Notes: generated from the sequence alone by a model not told the origin. 11,367 nt of DNA from an uncultured Eubacteriales bacterium (GCA_900545185.1 UQYH01000075.1:1-11367), one strand, 5' to 3'. Counted from the stretch's first letter, positions 1 to 8,014 are shown. Program-made: numbers and translations.

Positions 1-42
1 GTTTTGACTACATACAAAAAATTAGTCTACAATACGAAAAAT

Positions 43-96
43 CACAAAAAGAAAAATCGCCGCAAACCTTGATTTTACAAGGGTTTGCGACGATTT
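43..96 (-). terminator. Intrinsic terminator after guaA
   Basis: On the minus-strand transcript, about 25 nt past the guaA stop, a long hairpin forms between positions 96-78 and 71-54 with a six-base loop (77-72). The helix is about 16-18 bp, with one bulged C and one G-U pair, and has a GC-rich middle (GTCGCAAACC against GGTTTGCGGC). It is followed directly by a U tract of two runs of five T separated by one C (56-46). This is a textbook Rho-independent terminator and probably ends the whole cluster. The plus strand has no T tract after the hairpin, so it is not bidirectional. In the remaining 1-42 I see no gene. Confidence 0.93.
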
Positions 97-121
97 ATAA
101 AAAGTTACAAAATGTCAAAAT

Positions 122-1651
122 CTACTCCCACTCAATTGTTGCCGGTGGCTTTCCGGTTATATCATACACAACGCGGCCAGCGCCTTGTACCTCATTCACA
201 ATACGTGATGAGACCTTACCTAAAACTTCGTGCGGAACCGGCACGTACTCACACGTCATAAAGTCAGAGGTTTTAACCGCGCGCAGCGCTACCGTATAAT
301 CAAAGGTTCTGAAATCGCCCACAACACCAACGGAACGCGTATCGGTCAAAACAGCAAAATACTGATCTGCCTTTGTGGTGCTGCGTTCAAGCTCCTCACG
401 GAAAATTGCATCTGCCTCACGCAAAATTTCCAGTTTTTCCGGTGTAATGTCACCAATAACACGAACCGCAAGGCCGGGGCCGGGGAACGGCTGGCGGTCA
501 ACCAAATGACTCGGTAACTCCAGCTGCCGACCCAGTGCACGGACTTCATCTTTAAACAAACTGCGAAGCGGTTCTACAACGCCGACAAAGTTCATATTTT
601 TCGGCAGGCCGCCTACATTATGATGGCTTTTAATGGTGGCCGCCTGACTGCCGCCGGATTCAATAACATCCGGATAAATGGTGCCCTGCGCCAAATATTT
701 TGCATTAGAAAGCTTATTAGCCTCTTCTTCAAACACCTTCACAAATTCCGCACCGATAATTTTACGCTTTGCTTCAGGATCCGATACGCCGGCCAGCTTT
801 GTTAAAAAGCGTTCTTCCGCATCCACCCGGATAAAATGCAGCGCACGTCCTTGGAAGGCTTCTTCAATTTCATCTCCCTCATTTTTGCGCATCAGACCAT
901 GATCCACAAAAATGCAGTGCAGCTGACCGGGAATGGCCTTTGATAACAACGCTGCGCAAACAGAAGAATCCACACCGCCGGAAAGCCCCAAAACAACGTG
1001 GGCATCCCCCACCTGCTCACGCACACGGGCAATCAGCTCTTGTTCCAGGCTTGCCATATTGTAATCACCTGCTGCACCGCAAACCTTAAACAAAAAGTTA
1101 TGAATCATTTTTGTGCCGTTGGGGGTGCTTTCCACCTCCGGATGGAATTGCATGCCGTACAGCTTTTGGGCAGAATTTTCAATTGCCGCATTTGGGCAAG
1201 TTGCTGTATGTGCCACAGACGTAAAGCCCTCCGGCAGTTTGGTAATTTGGTCGGTATGGCTCATCAGTCCGATTTCATCGGCCGCAAGACCGCTGAATAA
1301 AACCGACTGTGTGTTCACCTGCATGGCCGTTTTACCGTATTCGCTGCTGTCACACGGAGCAACCGTTCCGCCGACAGACCAAGCCAAAAGCTGGGTACCA
1401 TAGCAAATACCCAAAACCGGGATGCCCATTTTAAAAATGGCAGGATCGCAATGCGGCGATTCTGGGTCATATACGCTGTTGGGGCCGCCCGTTAAGATAA
1501 TACCGATGGGATCAATGTCCCGAATGGCTTCGACCGTAATCTTATCCCCTGCTTTAACGAGAGAATACACCCCACATTCACGGACACGGCGTGCAATCAG
1601 TTCCTTATACTGGCCGCCAAAATCCAGTATTAAAATTGTTTGTGATTTCAT
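122..1651 (-). CDS. guaA: GMP synthase (glutamine-hydrolysing)
   Basis: Cytoplasmic enzyme that converts XMP to GMP with ATP and glutamine, the last step of guanine nucleotide synthesis. The 509-residue protein is full length for the single-chain bacterial form. Residues 5-190 are a class I glutamine amidotransferase: the GGPNSV oxyanion region is near 55, the nucleophile elbow GICYGTQ has Cys83, and FHPE supplies His170 and Glu172. Residues about 205-390 are the ATP pyrophosphatase domain with the PP-loop SGGVDSS at 224-230. The C-terminal dimerisation domain holds the conserved PFPGPGLAVRVIG stretch and ends in IEWE. The ATG at 1651 has a consensus AGGAGG site (1658-1663) at good spacing. 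It lies 54 nt after carB in the same direction and is followed by a strong terminator, so it is probably the last gene of the transcript. No purine riboswitch fits in the short leader. Confidence 0.98.
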   Translation of the reverse strand: MKSQTILILDFGGQYKELIARRVRECGVYSLVKAGDKITVEAIRDIDPIGIILTGGPNSVYDPESPHCDPAIFKMGIPVLGICYGTQLLAWSVGGTVAPCDSSEYGKTAMQVNTQSVLFSGLAADEIGLMSHTDQITKLPEGFTSVAHTATCPNAAIENSAQKLYGMQFHPEVESTPNGTKMIHNFLFKVCGAAGDYNMASLEQELIARVREQVGDAHVVLGLSGGVDSSVCAALLSKAIPGQLHCIFVDHGLMRKNEGDEIEEAFQGRALHFIRVDAEERFLTKLAGVSDPEAKRKIIGAEFVKVFEEEANKLSNAKYLAQGTIYPDVIESGGSQAATIKSHHNVGGLPKNMNFVGVVEPLRSLFKDEVRALGRQLELPSHLVDRQPFPGPGLAVRVIGDITPEKLEILREADAIFREELERSTTKADQYFAVLTDTRSVGVVGDFRTFDYTVALRAVKTSDFMTCEYVPVPHEVLGKVSSRIVNEVQGAGRVVYDITGKPPATIEWE

Positions 1652-1657
1652 AATTTG

Positions 1658-1663
1658 CCTCCT
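1658..1663 (-). promoter_or_regulatory. guaA ribosome binding site
   Basis: AGGAGG on the minus strand, six bases before the ATG at 1651, fixes the guaA start. The 54-nt gap from carB is AT-rich. I could not find a convincing -35/-10 pair in it, so guaA may be read through from carB. Confidence 0.85.
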
Positions 1664-1705
1664 GTTGTACGATATATTAAATGATTATTGACAAGGTTCT
1701 GTATG

Positions 1706-4700
1706 TTACAAAGCATCAATGGTCGAAATAGCCGGAATACTCTCCTCCAAAACATCCAGCACAATTTTTACCGTGTCAAGCGATGTAAAAATTGTAACGC
1801 CATTTTGCACGGCACATTGCCGAATGGCCACGCCATCTTCATAATGCACACCCGAAAGAATGGCTCTTGTATTAATAATGTAGCTGACATAGCCTGCGCG
1901 AATCGAGTCCAGAATTTCGTGGCTGCCCTCACTGAGCTTGCCGCGTACACGGGTGCGGATGCCATGTTTCTTCAAGAACGTGGCCGTACCGATTGTAGCC
2001 TCAATATTAAAGCCCAGCTGATAAAAACGCCGAACCAGCGGCAATGCCTCTTCCTTATCCTCATCGGCCAGCGTTACAATAACCGTGCCGTAGTCCTTCA
2101 TCCGCACACCGGATGCCTGCAAGGCTTTATACAGAGCGCGATTTAGGCGGCGGTCATAGCCGATGGCTTCACCGGTCGATTTCATTTCCGGCGAAAGGTA
2201 GGCATCAATACCCGAAAGCTTTTCAAACGAAAAGGCCGGTGCTTTCACGTAATGCCCCGTTTTTTCGGGTACGCACATTTCGTAAATTCCCTGTGCTGCC
2301 AAATTGATGCCCAGCATAGCCTTTGTGGCAATCTGCACCAGATTCATACCGGTGGACTTAGACAAAAACGGTACACTGCGCGAAGCGCGCGGATTGACTT
2401 CAATTACATATACATTTTCATCCTTATCCACAATAAACTGAATGTTAAACAAACCGACAATTCCGATACCGAGACCCAGCCGCGTTGTATAATCAATAAT
2501 GGTTTCTTTTACCGTATCCGAAATGCTAAACGGCGGATATACACTGATGGAGTCGCCGGAGTGAACGCCCGTGCGCTCAACAAGCTCCATAATACCGGGA
2601 ATCAAAACCTTCTCACCGTCGCAAATCGCGTCGATTTCCACCTCTTTGCCCACGATGTATTTATCCACCAAAACAGGCTTATCGGTATCCACCTCTACTG
2701 CATTTTTCAAATAATGCCGCAGCGATTTTTCATTGGAAACAATCTCCATGGCGCGTCCGCCGAGCACAAAGCTGGGGCGCACCAAAACCGGATAACCGAT
2801 GTCCTGTGCTGCGCGGATACCCTCCTCAATGGTCGTCACCGCTTCTCCCTTCGGGTTAGGAATGCCGATGGATTTAATCACTTCATCAAATGCATCACGA
2901 TTTTCGGCTTTTTCGATGGCCGCGCAATCCGTGCCGATAATCTTCACGCCGCGCTTTGTCAGCGGTTCAACCAAATTCACTGCCGTTTGACCGCCCAGCG
3001 TCGCAATAATGCCCTCCGGCTTTTCGTGCATCACAATGTTCATAACGTCCTCAACAGTCAGCGGTTCAAAATAAAGCTTGTCGGCCGTTGTATAATCCGT
3101 CGATACCGTTTCGGGATTGTTATTGATAATAATGGCCTCATACCCTGCTTCGTGAATGGTACGGATGGCATGTACCGTAGAATAGTCAAATTCCACACCT
3201 TGTCCGATGCGAATAGGGCCCGAACCAAGTACAATAATTTTTTTAGCATCCGATACAACAGACTCGTTTTCTTCTTCGTAGGTTGAGTAAAAATACGGTA
3301 CATAGCTTGTAAACTCACTGGCGCAGGTGTCAATCATCTTGTAAACAGGGAACAGCTTCAACTCACAGCGACGATGATAGATGGCTTCCTCTGTTGTGTT
3401 CCAAAGCTCCGCTATGTACGAATCCGAAAAGCCCATTTTTTTAGCTTCGTATAAAAGTGCATCGGAATGAGGTGTGCGCTCCATTTCCTTTTCAAAATCC
3501 ACAATCTTTTTGATTTTATCCAAAAAGAACATATCAATTTGCGTAATGTTGCAAATGCGCGAATGGTCAACACCCATCCACATCAGCTGTGCAATGGCGT
3601 AAAGCCTGTCATCCGTGCCTTCCTTAATGTATTCCAGCAGTTCATCCGTCGTCATATGCGCCGTGTCGAACTTCTCCATATGAATATGGTTTTTGCCGGT
3701 TTCCAAAGAGCGGATAGCCTTTAAAAGACTTTCCTCCAGCGTACGCCCAACGCTCATGACCTCGCCTGTTGCCTTCATTTGCGTAGATAGCACATTAGAG
3801 GCCGAAGCAAACTTATCAAACGGAAAACGCGGCATTTTGGTAACAATATAGTCCAGTGCCGGTTCAAAGCAGGCCGGTGTGTTCACCAATTGAATTTCAT
3901 CCAGATTCATGCCGACCGCAATTTTGGCGCTGACGCGCGCAATCGGGTATCCGCTGGCCTTGGAAGCCAGCGCCGATGAGCGCGACACGCGCGGATTGAC
4001 TTCGATGACGTAATACTGGAACGACTGCGGATCAAGCGCAAACTGCACATTGCAGCCGCCCTTGACATCCAGCTCCCGTATAATTTTCAGCGCGCTGTCA
4101 CGCAGCATGTGATATTCACGGTTTGTCAGCGTTTGGCTCGGTGCCACAACAATAGAATCACCCGTGTGAATCCCGACCGGGTCTAGATTTTCCATATTAC
4201 AGATGGTAATGGCCGTATCGTTGGCATCACGCATCACTTCGTATTCAATTTCTTTATAACCCTTAATACTTTTTTCAACCAAAACCTGATGCACAGGTGA
4301 AAGCGCAAGGGCATTTTTCATCATAGCCGCCATCTCGGCGGCATTATTGGCAAAGCCGCCGCCTGTGCCGCCCAAGGTAAAGGCAGGGCGCAAAATAACG
4401 GGATAGCCGATTCGTTCCGCTGCCGCAAGTCCTTCTTCAACCGAATAGGTAATTTCCGAGGGTACAACCGGCTCGCCGATGCGTTCGCACAGTTCCTTAA
4501 ACAGTTCTCTGTCCTCTGCACATTCAATGCTTTTGGCATCAGTCCCCAAAAGTTCAATTTCACATTCTTCCAAAACACCTTTTTTAGCCAGCTGCATGGC
4601 AATGTTCAGCCCTGTTTGACCGCCGATGCCGGGGACAATGGCATCCGGCCGCTCAAAACGGCAAATACGCGCGGCATATTCAAGCGTTAACGGCTCCATA

Positions 4701-4894
4701 TATACTTTATCGGCAATGGAGGTATCCGTCATAATCGTGGCCGGATTGGAATTTAAAAGGATGACTTCGTAGCCTTCTTCCTTCAGCGCCAGACAGGCCT
4801 GCGTGCCTGCATAGTCAAACTCGGCAGCCTGACCGATGACAATAGGCCCCGAGCCGATGACCATAATTTTTTTCAAATTGCTTCTTTTAGGCAT
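1706..4894 (-). CDS. carB: Carbamoyl-phosphate synthase large subunit
   Basis: Large (synthetase) subunit that uses ammonia from CarA, bicarbonate and two ATP to make carbamoyl phosphate for pyrimidines and arginine. The 1062 residues show the usual internal duplication: the N-half begins at about residue 12 with VIGSGPIVIGQAAEFDY and the C-half repeats it at about 555 with VLGSGPIRIGQGVEFDY. Each half carries an ATP-grasp domain (about 128-400 and 668-930), with metal-binding EVNPR at 298-302 and 832-836. An oligomerisation region lies between (about 400-550). A C-terminal MGS-like regulatory domain (about 935-1062) normally binds effectors such as UMP or IMP. The ATG at 4894 overlaps the carA stop (ATGCCTAA, 8 nt) and has AAGGAGG (4904-4910) inside carA, so the subunits are probably translationally coupled. 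No arg or pyr neighbours show which pathway it mainly serves. Confidence 0.98.
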   Translation of the reverse strand: MPKRSNLKKIMVIGSGPIVIGQAAEFDYAGTQACLALKEEGYEVILLNSNPATIMTDTSIADKVYMEPLTLEYAARICRFERPDAIVPGIGGQTGLNIAMQLAKKGVLEECEIELLGTDAKSIECAEDRELFKELCERIGEPVVPSEITYSVEEGLAAAERIGYPVILRPAFTLGGTGGGFANNAAEMAAMMKNALALSPVHQVLVEKSIKGYKEIEYEVMRDANDTAITICNMENLDPVGIHTGDSIVVAPSQTLTNREYHMLRDSALKIIRELDVKGGCNVQFALDPQSFQYYVIEVNPRVSRSSALASKASGYPIARVSAKIAVGMNLDEIQLVNTPACFEPALDYIVTKMPRFPFDKFASASNVLSTQMKATGEVMSVGRTLEESLLKAIRSLETGKNHIHMEKFDTAHMTTDELLEYIKEGTDDRLYAIAQLMWMGVDHSRICNITQIDMFFLDKIKKIVDFEKEMERTPHSDALLYEAKKMGFSDSYIAELWNTTEEAIYHRRCELKLFPVYKMIDTCASEFTSYVPYFYSTYEEENESVVSDAKKIIVLGSGPIRIGQGVEFDYSTVHAIRTIHEAGYEAIIINNNPETVSTDYTTADKLYFEPLTVEDVMNIVMHEKPEGIIATLGGQTAVNLVEPLTKRGVKIIGTDCAAIEKAENRDAFDEVIKSIGIPNPKGEAVTTIEEGIRAAQDIGYPVLVRPSFVLGGRAMEIVSNEKSLRHYLKNAVEVDTDKPVLVDKYIVGKEVEIDAICDGEKVLIPGIMELVERTGVHSGDSISVYPPFSISDTVKETIIDYTTRLGLGIGIVGLFNIQFIVDKDENVYVIEVNPRASRSVPFLSKSTGMNLVQIATKAMLGINLAAQGIYEMCVPEKTGHYVKAPAFSFEKLSGIDAYLSPEMKSTGEAIGYDRRLNRALYKALQASGVRMKDYGTVIVTLADEDKEEALPLVRRFYQLGFNIEATIGTATFLKKHGIRTRVRGKLSEGSHEILDSIRAGYVSYIINTRAILSGVHYEDGVAIRQCAVQNGVTIFTSLDTVKIVLDVLEESIPAISTIDAL

Positions 4895-5981
4895 TTTGAC
4901 TGTCCTCCTTCATCATGTCAATAAACTGCTTAAACAAATAGGTACTGTCCTGCGGGCCGGGCGCACTTTCGGGATGATACTGCACGCTGAAAACGCGATC
5001 CTTTGGGCAACCGACGCCCTCCACCGTATGATCCAGCAGATTGATATGCGTTACGGAAAGCGGTGTATCGGCAAGGCTTGCCTCGTCCACCGCATAGCTG
5101 TGGTTTTGCGAGGTGATTTCAATTTTGCCGGTGTTTATATTTTTAACGGGATGGTTACCGCCGCGGTGGCCGAATTTCAGCTTAAAGGTTTTTGCACCGT
5201 AGGCCAGCGAAATAATCTGATGGCCAAGACAGATACCGAAAATCGGATATTTACCGCGCAGCTTTTTCACGGTTTCAATCACCGGCACAACATCCTCCGG
5301 GTCACCGGGACCGTTGGATAAAAAGACGCCGCTCGGCTTCATAAATTCAATTTCTTCGGCCGAGGTGTTATAGGGCACAACGGTCACGTTGCAGCCAAAA
5401 CGGTTTAAGCTGCGTACAATATTCATTTTAATGCCGCAGTCAATGGCAACCACATTAAATTTCGGGTTAGAGGTACGTGCGTACCAGCGTTTTTGGCAGC
5501 TTACCTTAGGCACCGCGTCATGCGGTATGAGCGTATTTTGAATCACCGCCAGCCCATCCTCGGTTTTTGTATGTATATCTGTAATAAAAACGCGCCTCGA
5601 CCCAATATCACGGATGCTGCGCGTCAGTTTTCTTGTATCTACGCCGTAAATGCCGGGCGTATTGTTTTCCGAAAGGACTTCAGATAAGGTTTTTGTGTAA
5701 CGAAAATTAGAGGGCATATCATTGTAATCTCTTACAATTAAGCCACCCACACTGATTAATTTGCTTTCAAAATCATCATCGGTAATACCGTAATTGCCTA
5801 TCAGCGGATACGTCATGACAACCGCCTGATAGGTATAAGAAGGGTCGGAAATAATCTCCTGATACCCCACCATGGAGGTGTTGAACACAATTTCGCAAAC
5901 ACGGTCATCCGTACTGCCGAAGGCATAGCCGCAATATTCGCTGCCATCCTCTAAAATAATCTTTCTGTCAAATTGTTTCAT
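4887..5981 (-). CDS. carA: Carbamoyl-phosphate synthase small subunit
   Basis: Glutaminase subunit that hydrolyses glutamine and channels ammonia to CarB. It is 364 residues, normal for the family. The N-terminal CPSase small-chain domain (about 1-135) begins with KIILEDGSEYCGYAFG. The C-terminal class I amidotransferase (about 175-360) has SNGPGDP at 222-228, nucleophile Cys251 in GICLGHQ, and the His336/Glu338 pair in QYHPESAPGP. I place the start at the ATG at 5981, where family homology begins and where GAGAGGA (5990-5996) sits eight bases upstream. The frame stays open to an ATG at 6065, but that would add 28 unrelated-looking residues, overlap the upstream regulator gene and lack a good ribosome site. 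It overlaps carB by 8 nt and follows the ANTAR gene after 73 nt. Confidence 0.97.
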   Translation of the reverse strand: MKQFDRKIILEDGSEYCGYAFGSTDDRVCEIVFNTSMVGYQEIISDPSYTYQAVVMTYPLIGNYGITDDDFESKLISVGGLIVRDYNDMPSNFRYTKTLSEVLSENNTPGIYGVDTRKLTRSIRDIGSRRVFITDIHTKTEDGLAVIQNTLIPHDAVPKVSCQKRWYARTSNPKFNVVAIDCGIKMNIVRSLNRFGCNVTVVPYNTSAEEIEFMKPSGVFLSNGPGDPEDVVPVIETVKKLRGKYPIFGICLGHQIISLAYGAKTFKLKFGHRGGNHPVKNINTGKIEITSQNHSYAVDEASLADTPLSVTHINLLDHTVEGVGCPKDRVFSVQYHPESAPGPQDSTYLFKQFIDMMKEDSQNA

Positions 5982-5989
5982 TCGTTTAG

Positions 5990-5996
5990 TCCTCTC
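5990..5996 (-). promoter_or_regulatory. carA ribosome binding site deciding the start
   Basis: GAGAGGA on the minus strand, eight bases before the ATG at 5981. Together with the family N-terminus (MKQFDRKIILEDG) it argues for 5981 over the upstream in-frame ATG at 6065. Confidence 0.75.
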
Positions 5997-6015
5997 ATCA
6001 AAATCTATAACCAAA

Positions 6016-6052
6016 GGCTGCCAAAGCTTTAAAGGTAAAGGGGCGGCAAGCC
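6016..6052 (-). other. Inverted repeat in the ANTAR gene-carA gap
   Basis: Immediately after the ANTAR stop codon the transcript reads GGCTTGCC (6052-6045), a 22-nt loop, then GGCAGCC (6022-6016). This gives a 7-bp GC-rich stem with one bulged T, and the loop contains the small palindrome AAAGCTTT. The stem is followed by TTTGG rather than a long T run, so as a terminator it would be weak. It could be an mRNA processing or attenuation element ahead of carA, or chance pairing. I see no clear promoter in the gap. Confidence 0.35.
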
Positions 6053-6054
6053 TG

Positions 6055-6642
6055 TCAGTTCTCATATGTTTTCACAATTCCCTCTGCCACTTCGCGCTTG
6101 GTCTGGCGCGTATCCATGGCCTGCTTTTCAATCAGCTTATGTGCCTCGGCCTCTGTCAGCTGCATGTTTTGAATCAGTATCCACTTGGCGTGATTCACCA
6201 CGCGGATTTCCTCCATTTTTTCCTCCAGCGTTGCAGCCTTTTTTTCCATACGGCGAAAACGCTCCTGCATGGCATACATATTTTGCAAAAGCTGACGCAC
6301 CACCATAGAGGAAGTGGGCTTTGAAAGGGTAAACACACCAAAATCAATCACTTTATCGGTAATTTCTTCATACATATCGTTTTTAACAAACAACAGCACG
6401 CTGCTTTTAGAATCTGCCACCACATCAAGCGCAAGCTTTGTGCCAAAGTCATCCGAAAGCGGCGTGTTGATTAAAACGATGTCATAGCCGCGCTCTAAAA
6501 GCTTGCGGCGCGCCTTGCCAACGTTTTTAGCTGTTTCAACAGGACCAAATTCATGTTCGGGAAAAAGCGGCAACAGTCCTGCCGTAAATTTTTCAGAAGA
6601 GGAAACAAGCAAAACGCTGTAGGTATATTCCTTAAAAAGCAT
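6055..6642 (-). CDS. ANTAR-domain regulator with pseudo-receiver
   Basis: Probable RNA-binding transcription antiterminator of nitrogen-assimilation genes, 195 residues. Residues 5-120 have the fold pattern of a response-regulator receiver (VLLVSSS strand, YDIVLINTPLS strand, SKP motif with Lys108). However, the phospho-acceptor position is Asn59 rather than Asp, and the acidic pair after strand 1 is replaced by Ser/Glu, so normal phosphorylation looks impossible. Residues about 122-148 form a charged helical, probably coiled-coil linker. Residues about 138-192 match the ANTAR three-helix RNA-binding domain: the conserved Ala/Trp helix, LTEAEAHKLIEKQAMD, then a basic helix with REVAEGI. It lies downstream of glnA, as does the NitR-type regulator known near clostridial glnA. 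The ATG at 6642 has GGAGG (6651-6655) eight bases upstream. The signal sensed is unknown. Confidence 0.9.
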   Translation of the reverse strand: MLFKEYTYSVLLVSSSEKFTAGLLPLFPEHEFGPVETAKNVGKARRKLLERGYDIVLINTPLSDDFGTKLALDVVADSKSSVLLFVKNDMYEEITDKVIDFGVFTLSKPTSSMVVRQLLQNMYAMQERFRRMEKKAATLEEKMEEIRVVNHAKWILIQNMQLTEAEAHKLIEKQAMDTRQTKREVAEGIVKTYEN

Positions 6643-6650
6643 GCGTTTCC

Positions 6651-6655
6651 CCTCC
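6651..6655 (-). promoter_or_regulatory. ANTAR gene ribosome binding site
   Basis: GGAGG within a run of G and A (GAGGGGGAGGGG, 6660-6649), eight bases before the ATG at 6642. The unusually G-rich site follows an unstructured A-rich stretch, leaving it accessible. Confidence 0.7.
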
Positions 6656-6691
6656 CCCTCTTTAGCTTATTTTGGTATTTGTTTTTTTCGG

Positions 6692-6716
6692 CTCTCGAAT
6701 GCTCGGCATTAGGGAG
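6692..6716 (-). other. Third hairpin of the ANTAR gene leader
   Basis: On the transcript AATGC and GCATT pair around a CGA loop, and the helix extends outward to CTC/GAG with two mismatches (6716-6692). It is followed by an A-rich, not T-rich, stretch, so it does not look like an intrinsic terminator. It is the last of three hairpins between glnA and the ANTAR gene. Confidence 0.45.
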
Positions 6717-6725
6717 TCACGCCCG

Positions 6726-6739
6726 ATATGCCTACATAT
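6726..6739 (-). other. Second small hairpin of the ANTAR gene leader
   Basis: ATATG and CATAT pair around a four-base TAGG loop on the transcript, a 5-bp AT-rich stem. It echoes sequence in the neighbouring larger hairpin (both contain CATAT and AGG), so the two could pair alternatively. Weak on its own. Confidence 0.3.
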
Positions 6740-6746
6740 GCGCAAA

Positions 6747-6779
6747 TGCAGCATATAGGGTATCAGCCTATATGCCGCA
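6747..6779 (-). other. 13-bp hairpin just after glnA
   Basis: Fourteen bases after the glnA stop the transcript forms TGCGGCATATAGG (6779-6767), a seven-base loop CTGATAC (6766-6760), and CCTATATGCTGCA (6759-6747). The helix is 13 continuous pairs, one of them G-U. On the plus strand that pair would be an A-C mismatch, so the structure fits minus-strand RNA better. Only three T follow, so termination would be weak. Possible roles are 3'-end stabilisation of the glnA message, a leaky attenuator controlling the downstream regulator, or part of a regulator target. Confidence 0.6.
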
Positions 6780-6793
6780 GAAATAATATCATA

Positions 6794-8014
6794 TCATTTA
6801 CAATAATTTTGTATCATAGCATCCGGCAGAACACGCCGGATAAAGTCGCTGTTTTTTGCCAGCCGCTTTGCCTCGCTAAGGCTTTTGGGCAGGCTTTGAT
6901 AGCGCTTCAATTCCTCCTGTGACAACGCATATAAATTCACATGCGAAGGCGGCTGCGGCTGTTCATTTTCCGCAATGCCTTCTAAAATGGCACGAATCAA
7001 CAGAGCATATGCCAAATACGGGTTCGCCGTCGGATCGGGTGAGCGAAGCTCCAGCCGCTTATACACGCCGTTTGCCGCCGGAATCCGAATCAGCTGTGAA
7101 CGGTTTTCGGGCGACCAGGTAACATATTGCGGCGCTTTATCCTTGCCGAGACGCACATACGACTGCCCCGTTGGATTGAAAAACACAGTCATGTCACAAA
7201 TGCGGTTCATAATGCCGGCAATGGCCTGCGGAAACAGATCACCGCCGCCGCGCATATTTTGCACAGACACATTAATGTGAAAGCTGTTGCCCGGCTGATC
7301 GGCAATCGGCTTGGGTGAAAAATCGACCAAAAGACCGTTGCGCATGGCAATGGTTTTCACCACCGATAAAAAGGTAACGGCGTTATCGGCCGCCGTAACA
7401 GGATCCGAAAAGCGAAAGTCAATTTCATTTTGCCCCGGCCCCTCCTCATGATGAGAGCTTTCAGGACGGATGCCCATTTGCTCCAAGGTCAGGCAAATTT
7501 CACGGCGGATATTCTCACCCTTATCCATCGGCGCAATATCCATATAATGCGCGTTGTCATAGGGTTCCCCTGTAGGATTCCCTTCTTCATCCGTTTTAAA
7601 CAGATAAAATTCCAGTTCTGCCCCAAAGAAAAACGAATAACCCTCTTTTGCGGCAGCCTTCACCGTTTCGCGCAGTATACGGCGCGAATCCAGCTCAAAC
7701 GGGCGTCCATCGGGATACCGAACGGAACAAAACATGCGAATCACGCCGCCGTGATTCGGCCGCCACGGCAACACCGCCAGCGTAGCAGGATCGGGAAACA
7801 GTAAAAGGTCTGAATATATCTCGCCGCCAAAGCCGCTGATGGCCGAAGCGTCAATGCCAATCCCGTCCGAAAAGGCGCGTTCCAGCTCATCCGGCATAAT
7901 TGAAATATTTTTTTGGCAGCCGAAAGGGTCACAAAAAGCCAAGCGGATGAATTTCACATCCTCTTCCTTTACATACTGCATCACTTCTTTTTGCGTATAT
8001 ACCAAAGCTTTCAC
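6794..8014 (-). CDS. glnA: Glutamine synthetase, class I, short form
   Basis: Cytoplasmic, oligomeric enzyme that joins ammonia to glutamate using ATP, the main entry point for ammonia. The 406 residues cover the N-terminal beta-grasp domain (about 8-100) and the catalytic domain (about 105-406). Active-site residues visible are Glu133 and Glu135 (GAELEFY), Glu190 and Glu197 (HHEEGPGQNEID), His246, Arg305 and Arg310 (NRSQLIRIP), and Glu322 and Arg324 (LELRSPD). The protein is about 35 residues shorter than usual class I enzymes, mainly after His246, and reads IDASAISGF where many have FDGSSIRGF. It resembles clostridial GlnA, and a Tyr362 (NLYAL) occupies the loop that is adenylylated in enteric bacteria. 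I use the GTG at 8014, preceded by AAGGA (8022-8026) and matching the family N-terminus. It starts 12 nt after the GXGXG gene, so the two are surely co-transcribed. Confidence 0.95.
   Translation of the reverse strand: MKALVYTQKEVMQYVKEEDVKFIRLAFCDPFGCQKNISIMPDELERAFSDGIGIDASAISGFGGEIYSDLLLFPDPATLAVLPWRPNHGGVIRMFCSVRYPDGRPFELDSRRILRETVKAAAKEGYSFFFGAELEFYLFKTDEEGNPTGEPYDNAHYMDIAPMDKGENIRREICLTLEQMGIRPESSHHEEGPGQNEIDFRFSDPVTAADNAVTFLSVVKTIAMRNGLLVDFSPKPIADQPGNSFHINVSVQNMRGGGDLFPQAIAGIMNRICDMTVFFNPTGQSYVRLGKDKAPQYVTWSPENRSQLIRIPAANGVYKRLELRSPDPTANPYLAYALLIRAILEGIAENEQPQPPSHVNLYALSQEELKRYQSLPKSLSEAKRLAKNSDFIRRVLPDAMIQNYCK

Noticed and set aside
6..27. Small inverted repeat GACTA...TAGTC
   Set aside because: Five pairs with a 12-base loop in AT-rich sequence beyond the terminator; expected by chance.
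1652..1705. Promoter or purine riboswitch upstream of guaA
   Set aside because: Only 54 nt are available, too short for a purine riboswitch, and no -35/-10 pair with proper spacing is convincing.
2252..3286. Long plus-strand open frame (344 codons) antisense to carB
   Set aside because: It lies wholly inside a clear carB reading frame, the translation shows no recognisable domain and is rich in His, Asn, Arg and Phe as expected from a shadow frame, and I see no ribosome site.
5982..6065. CarA N-terminal extension of 28 residues starting at 6065
   Set aside because: The extra residues do not look like the family, the start lies inside the regulator gene without a good ribosome site, and 5981 has one.
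6643..6793. Canonical ANTAR target RNA (tandem hexaloop hairpins with A1 and G4)
   Set aside because: The hairpins present have 7-, 4- and 3-base loops without the A/G pattern. I also scanned the 8747-8830 and 5982-6054 gaps by eye without finding it.
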